Origin: Thermofilaceae archaeon
GTDB lineage: Archaea; Thermoproteota; Thermoprotei; Thermofilales; B69-G16
DNA: 7,972 nt
Assembly: GCA_027017165.1 (NCBI GenBank)
Contig: JALURF010000187.1
Span: 1 to 7,972 of the forward strand
Direction: 5' to 3'
Made by a program: the position numbers and the translations under genes. Below are positions 5,034 to 7,972 of this stretch, piece after piece (the first letter of the stretch is position 1; each line of letters starts with the position of its first letter). The notes under the pieces were generated by a model that was given only the letters and a program-made list of their open reading frames with translations, was not told where the DNA came from and made no database searches.

Positions 5034-6332
5034 ATGGATCCTCTAATGGAGGTTATTAATTTTGTAGTAGCTATCTTTCAAGAGCCCGCGATATTCCTAG
5101 GCTTAATCGCCTTCGTCGGCTTATTAGCGCTCAAAGAGAGAATTGAGAAAATAATATCTGGAACTCTTAAAACCGCGCTGGGCCTCCTAATACTACTGGC
5201 TGGCGTAATCGTAATGGTTAACGCCTTAATGCCGCTAGGACAGATGGCCTCAGCTGCTCTAAAATTACCTCCAGTTTCAGTTGAAATAGGGACACAGACG
5301 GTAATCTCTGAGCTCGGCTTTGAAATAGGCTTAGTAATGGTATTCGCTTTTCTCTTAAACGTACTAGTAGCTAGGATAAGCAAAACCTTCAAGTACATCT
5401 TCCTAACCGGACACCTCATATTCTGGAACGCCGTAATCTTCACTGCGGCTTTTAAGTACATAATGGGGCTTGAAGGCTGGGCGTTAATTATAGCAGCCTC
5501 TATATTCACTGGAGCCTACCAGATAATACAGCCATGGTACACCCACTTCTTCGACCTAGAAGTAAACGAGAACGCCGGATTCGTCCTAGGGCACTCATCT
5601 TCGCTAGTAGTCTTGGTAACATGTCTCATAACGAAACCCATCGCCAAGAGCGGTAGGAAATTCAAGAGCATGGAAGAACTGACGTTCCCACAGGCGTTAA
5701 GCTGGCTAAGAGAGCCCATGTTAATGATAGCCGCCAGCTACTTCATAATATACGCCGTGGTAGGCGCCCTAGCCTGGGATAGCGTAGTAGAATTCGCGAG
5801 CGGCGCAGGAAAACACCCGATAGTCTGGCTAGTACTCCAAGCCCTTAACTTCGCCGCCGGCTTCGCCGTATTGATAATGGGCGTCAGAATGCTGATTTCA
5901 GAGCTAATACCCGCCTTCCAAGGCATAGCCCAGAAAATAGTCCCAGGAGCCGTGCCCGCACTCGACTGTCCCCTATTCTTCCCATATGGACAAGTATCCA
6001 TGGCCTACGGCGGATTAATAGGAATGGTAGTCATGGTTCTTATGTCAATATTCTTCGTCGGAATCAAGTATCCATGGTACATCTTCGCTCCCACGATGTC
6101 GGTCTGGTTCCACGGAGCCACCGCGGCGGTGTACGGCAATAAATACGCTGGCGTGCCCGGCGCAATCCTAGGCGGAGTTATAGCGGGAGTCTTAATGGGC
6201 GTAGGGCAGGCTTTAATGTGGCCTATAATAGGCTTCGCTATCGGAGACTTCTTTAGCTGGGCTTCCGACACCGACTACGTCTGGTATCCGTTAATAGTCT
6301 ACCTGTTAGCCCTTATAGCGGGTAAAAAGTAA
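5034..6332 (+). CDS. ulaA: PTS EIIC permease, ascorbate (UlaA/SgaT) family
   Basis: This 432-residue integral membrane protein forms the translocation channel that brings substrate in for phosphorylation by EIIB. It is hydrophobic nearly throughout, with about ten to eleven spanning segments, and close in length to bacterial UlaA. Recognisable family stretches are the N-terminal FLGLIAFVGLLALKERIEKI (21-40), GTLKTALGLLILLAGV (43-58), FLTGH with His127, LGHSSSL with His187, GVRMLISELIPAFQGIAQK (283-301) and the strongly diagnostic PGAVPALDCPLFFPYGQ (304-320). No EIIB or EIIA domain is fused. The ATG at 5034 follows GGGTGA (5022-5027); Met5 is an alternative. EIIA follows after 48 bases. The substrate is uncertain: the family also contains transporters for compounds other than ascorbate. 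The gene appears richer in C-ending codons (TTC, GGC, GCC) than its neighbours, which may reflect expression level or transfer; I judged this by eye. Confidence 0.93.
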   Translation: MDPLMEVINFVVAIFQEPAIFLGLIAFVGLLALKERIEKIISGTLKTALGLLILLAGVIVMVNALMPLGQMASAALKLPPVSVEIGTQTVISELGFEIGLVMVFAFLLNVLVARISKTFKYIFLTGHLIFWNAVIFTAAFKYIMGLEGWALIIAASIFTGAYQIIQPWYTHFFDLEVNENAGFVLGHSSSLVVLVTCLITKPIAKSGRKFKSMEELTFPQALSWLREPMLMIAASYFIIYAVVGALAWDSVVEFASGAGKHPIVWLVLQALNFAAGFAVLIMGVRMLISELIPAFQGIAQKIVPGAVPALDCPLFFPYGQVSMAYGGLIGMVVMVLMSIFFVGIKYPWYIFAPTMSVWFHGATAAVYGNKYAGVPGAILGGVIAGVLMGVGQALMWPIIGFAIGDFFSWASDTDYVWYPLIVYLLALIAGKK

Positions 6333-6350
6333 ACCCCTAAATTTTTATTT
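6320..6350 (+). terminator. Hairpin and T-rich stretch between EIIC and EIIA
   Basis: GGGT (6320-6323) and ACCC (6333-6336) can pair around a 9-base A-rich loop that includes the EIIC stop codon, followed by AAATTTTTATTT (6339-6350). The stem is short, so this may be a partial terminator that lowers EIIA expression. Alternatively the T-rich stretch is a TATA-like element for a separate EIIA promoter, which would start near 6370. The GGGTAAAA here is identical to the left arm (opposite strand) of the operator at 5010-5017. Confidence 0.3.
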
Positions 6351-6380
6351 CTCAATCATTTCTAAATCTGGGTGATCCTC

Positions 6381-6851
6381 TTGACAAGTGAATTTAAAGA
6401 ATTATTTACCGCTCTAGGCGATAATGTAGGAGTAGTTGAAAAAGTCGAGGATTGGAAAGAGGCTGTAAGAATATCCGGTGAGTTGCTTCTCCAGCACGGG
6501 TGTATAGAGCCCGGCTATATCGAGAAAATGATATCGACTTGTAAAGAACTTGGACCATATATAGCTATAAGCCCGGGAGTAGCCATACCCCACGCTAGGC
6601 CCGAAGACGGCGCTAAAAAAGTCTGTCTATCCATCTTGGTGGTGAAGGAAGGAGTTAATTTCGGCTCGCACAACGATCCTGTCTACGTGTTGATAGCCTT
6701 TTCTTCTCCTGACAAATCTTCGCATATCAAGGTTATACAACAGTTGGCTAAATTAATGATGGAAAAAGGATCGGAAATGGTGAATCGGCTTAAAAAAGTA
6801 GAATCGGAAGAGGATATTTTAAAGGTATTAAACGACCTCGTAAGCGAGTAA
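6381..6851 (+). CDS. PTS EIIA component (mannitol/fructose/UlaC type)
   Basis: This 156-residue cytosolic phosphocarrier receives phosphate from HPr on a histidine and passes it to the EIIB cysteine. The phosphorylation motif is clear: ISPGVAIPHARPEDGAKKV, with His71 the acceptor, followed by the strand VCLSILVVKEGVNFG and the region PVYVLIAFSSPDKSSHIKVI (102-121), all typical of the PF00359 type-2 EIIA fold to which UlaC belongs. Length matches a stand-alone EIIA domain. I chose TTG at 6381 because GGTGATC (6371-6377), a strong match to the 16S anti-SD, precedes it by three bases; the in-frame GTG at 6372 lies inside that SD. It follows EIIC by 48 bases, probably in one operon. Its last 24 bases overlap the 3' end of the convergent creatininase-like gene. 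Confidence 0.9.
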   Translation: MTSEFKELFTALGDNVGVVEKVEDWKEAVRISGELLLQHGCIEPGYIEKMISTCKELGPYIAISPGVAIPHARPEDGAKKVCLSILVVKEGVNFGSHNDPVYVLIAFSSPDKSSHIKVIQQLAKLMMEKGSEMVNRLKKVESEEDILKVLNDLVSE

Positions 6852-7574
6852 TTTCTCGATTTCCTTCTCGATTATTTCCACAATCTTGCTTACGGTATTT
6901 TCAAAGATTAGCTTTCCCTTTTCGGCGGAAGCCTTTGTCGGATCTCCAATGATCGCATTTTCGGTCAATTTTTCCCAAGGTATAAAAGTATAGTTTAAGT
7001 CGAAAGGGATCTCTGGATAATCGGCTACAGCCTTTTCCATTTTCACGGTCTCTGGCTTAAGGTAGAGGATTAGAGAAGTTTCTATCTCCTCCGCGTGAAA
7101 ATACGTTTTATGCCAAAAACGGCTCTCAATGTATTTTGAGGCGATATTTCTGATCAGGTCGGGGTTAAACAGCATTACGTGGAAATCTTCGCTCATTAGC
7201 TTCCTCAAAGCATTCTTTAAAGCTCCGACGTTGCCCACGTGCCCGTTAATAACGATAAACAGCTTAAAACCCTGTTCTTTCAATGCAACGCCAATTTCAT
7301 ATACTACCCTGCTTAAAGTCTCGTTTTCAAGCCAGAGAGTGCCCGGGAATTTTCTGAGAGACCATACCTGCCCAAAATGTAGCGGTGGAAGAACTAGAGC
7401 TTTAATTCTCTTACCTACTTCATTAGCGATGGCTTCGGCTATTATTGAATCCACGGTAAGGGGTAGATGAGGGCCGTGAGCCTCTACAGAGCCTACGGGC
7501 AGAATTGCCGCTGGTAGTTTACTGGATTTCAAATAAGTATCTACGTCAAGCCATGTGGTATTGGATGCTAGCAC
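6828..7574 (-). CDS. Creatininase-family metal-dependent amidohydrolase
   Basis: This 248-residue cytosolic enzyme has the creatinine amidohydrolase fold (PF02633). Visible motifs are LPVGSVEAHGPHLPLTVD (25-42) with likely metal ligands Glu31, His33 and Asp42, the FPGTLWLENETL segment (76-87), INGHVGN (109-115) with His112, HAEEIETSLIL (160-170) carrying an acidic ligand, and the C-terminal GDPTKASAEKG. The third motif is usually NGHGGN; here Val113 replaces Gly. The family includes creatininase, the archaeal formamide hydrolase ArfB, the cyclic-ketone hydrolase IolN and the peptidase MftE, so the family alone does not give the substrate. Its GTG start overlaps the EIIB stop by one base (TAGTG), with GGTGGA about five bases before it, so it is translationally coupled to EIIB. 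This suggests a role in breaking down the PTS product, perhaps by opening a cyclic phosphorylated intermediate; that is inference. Confidence 0.85.
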   Translation of the reverse strand: MLASNTTWLDVDTYLKSSKLPAAILPVGSVEAHGPHLPLTVDSIIAEAIANEVGKRIKALVLPPLHFGQVWSLRKFPGTLWLENETLSRVVYEIGVALKEQGFKLFIVINGHVGNVGALKNALRKLMSEDFHVMLFNPDLIRNIASKYIESRFWHKTYFHAEEIETSLILYLKPETVKMEKAVADYPEIPFDLNYTFIPWEKLTENAIIGDPTKASAEKGKLIFENTVSKIVEIIEKEIEKLLAYEVV

Positions 7575-7876
7575 TATGCTCCACCGGTAAGTCTTTTAAC
7601 CGCTTCTAGCAATTTCTCCTCTATCTCTTTTCTATCACCATAATTATACACGGAAACTACTTCTTTAGCCGCTTTCTCCTGGATAAATTTCTCAGCTAGA
7701 TCGGGTCCAGTAACTATTATATCCGCTTTCAAAACAGCGGCTAGAGTGGCATCAGCAGTTTCGACATCAGCTTCTATGCCGTGTTTTCTACAAACTCCCT
7801 CTACGACAGTTTTTAAAAATAACGCGGTGCCCGTGCCCAAACCACAAGCTGTAACTATCTTAAGTCTCCTAGGCAT
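7574..7876 (-). CDS. PTS EIIB component (UlaB/lactose-cellobiose type)
   Basis: This 100-residue cytosolic phosphocarrier takes phosphate from EIIA on a cysteine and transfers it to the sugar bound by EIIC. The N-terminal strand and P-loop KIVTACGLGTGTALFLK carry the acceptor Cys11, followed by a small alternating alpha/beta fold (IEADVETADAT, ADIIVTGPDLAEKF, KEVVSVYNYGD), as in PF02302 and UlaB, whose length is nearly the same. The ATG at 7876 has the SD GGTGG (7885-7881) four bases upstream and a TATA box near 7910. The gene is first in a two-gene unit with the creatininase-like gene and is convergent with EIIC-EIIA. It is the only EIIB seen, so it is the likely partner of the unfused EIIC and EIIA. 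Confidence 0.9.
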   Translation of the reverse strand: MPRRLKIVTACGLGTGTALFLKTVVEGVCRKHGIEADVETADATLAAVLKADIIVTGPDLAEKFIQEKAAKEVVSVYNYGDRKEIEEKLLEAVKRLTGGA

Positions 7877-7904
7877 AATTCCACCAAAATAGATGAAAAA
7901 GATT

Positions 7905-7914
7905 AGTATAAAAA
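7905..7914 (-). promoter_or_regulatory. TATA box of the EIIB/creatininase-like operon
   Basis: On the minus strand TTTTTATACT is TATA-like. A start about 25 bases downstream (near 7885) would place the GGTGG SD at the very 5' end of the transcript, with a leader of about 10 bases before the ATG at 7876. The GGTATT/GGTGAAAA operator pair is not repeated here; only a one-mismatch GATGAAAA occurs (7892-7899, + strand). Confidence 0.5.
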
Positions 7915-7972
7915 ACTGATGCTAGCGTAACAGCATTTTTGCGCAGGAGAGCCTCGGGATGGAGAATACAGC

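Noticed and set aside
5078..6271. Several open frames on the minus strand within the EIIC gene
   Set aside because: Long antisense frames arise from the codon bias of a hydrophobic protein; none has translation signals or family motifs.
6372..6374. GTG as the start codon of EIIA
   Set aside because: This GTG is part of the SD sequence GGTGATC that serves the TTG at 6381, so it is unlikely to be the start itself.
1..7972. tRNA, rRNA, CRISPR array or insertion sequence
   Set aside because: I looked for cloverleaf-like arms, regularly spaced repeats, terminal inverted repeats and transposase motifs and saw none; the intergenic spaces are too short for most of these.

Overview
The window looks like chromosomal DNA of a thermophilic archaeon. 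Most genes have an AT-rich TATA element about 25 bases before a short leader, with a GGTG-type Shine-Dalgarno (SD) site 4 to 6 bases before the start codon. Five of the nine genes start with GTG or TTG, genes are tightly packed or overlapping, and the proteins are rich in Lys, Glu, Ile and Arg. A phosphotransferase system (PTS) is uncommon in archaea. It is known in haloarchaea and in Thermofilum among the Thermoproteota, so a Thermofilum-like or related uncultured lineage is a reasonable guess, but the sequence alone does not fix the taxon.

Left part (1-3633). An AT-rich leader (1-141) precedes a small AbrB/SpoVT-type DNA-binding protein with two tandem half-domains. An LDH-like malate dehydrogenase (567-1487, +) then runs tail to tail into a malic enzyme (1479-2795, -), overlapping by 9 bp. 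Upstream of the malic enzyme on the same strand is a polytopic membrane protein of unknown family (2854-3633, -). Together the two enzymes would interconvert oxaloacetate, malate and pyruvate.

Middle part (3634-5033). A divergent promoter region separates the membrane protein from a two-gene operon. This operon encodes a 58-residue eight-cysteine zinc-finger protein (3728-3904, below the usual size cut-off) and, 11 bases later, a phosphotriesterase/PHP-family metal-dependent hydrolase (3916-4866), probably a phospho-sugar lactonase. The 167-base gap after it holds an imperfect inverted repeat, a T-rich stretch and a promoter whose TATA box is flanked by two copies of an operator-like element.

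Right part (5034-7972). This is an ascorbate-type PTS. The membrane permease EIIC (UlaA/SgaT family) is followed by EIIA on the + strand. They face an EIIB gene that is cotranscribed with a creatininase-family amidohydrolase on the - strand. EIIA and the creatininase-like gene overlap by 24 bp at their 3' ends. The last 96 bases carry the EIIB promoter and no assignable gene.

Working model (inference): the EIIA/EIIB/EIIC set imports and phosphorylates a sugar acid, lactone or related compound. The PHP-family enzyme opens a phosphorylated lactone, taking the place that UlaG has in the bacterial ascorbate pathway. The creatininase-like hydrolase may act on a further cyclic intermediate. General PTS proteins (EI, HPr) and the bacterial UlaD/E/F enzymes are not in the window. 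I saw no tRNA, rRNA, CRISPR array or insertion sequence.
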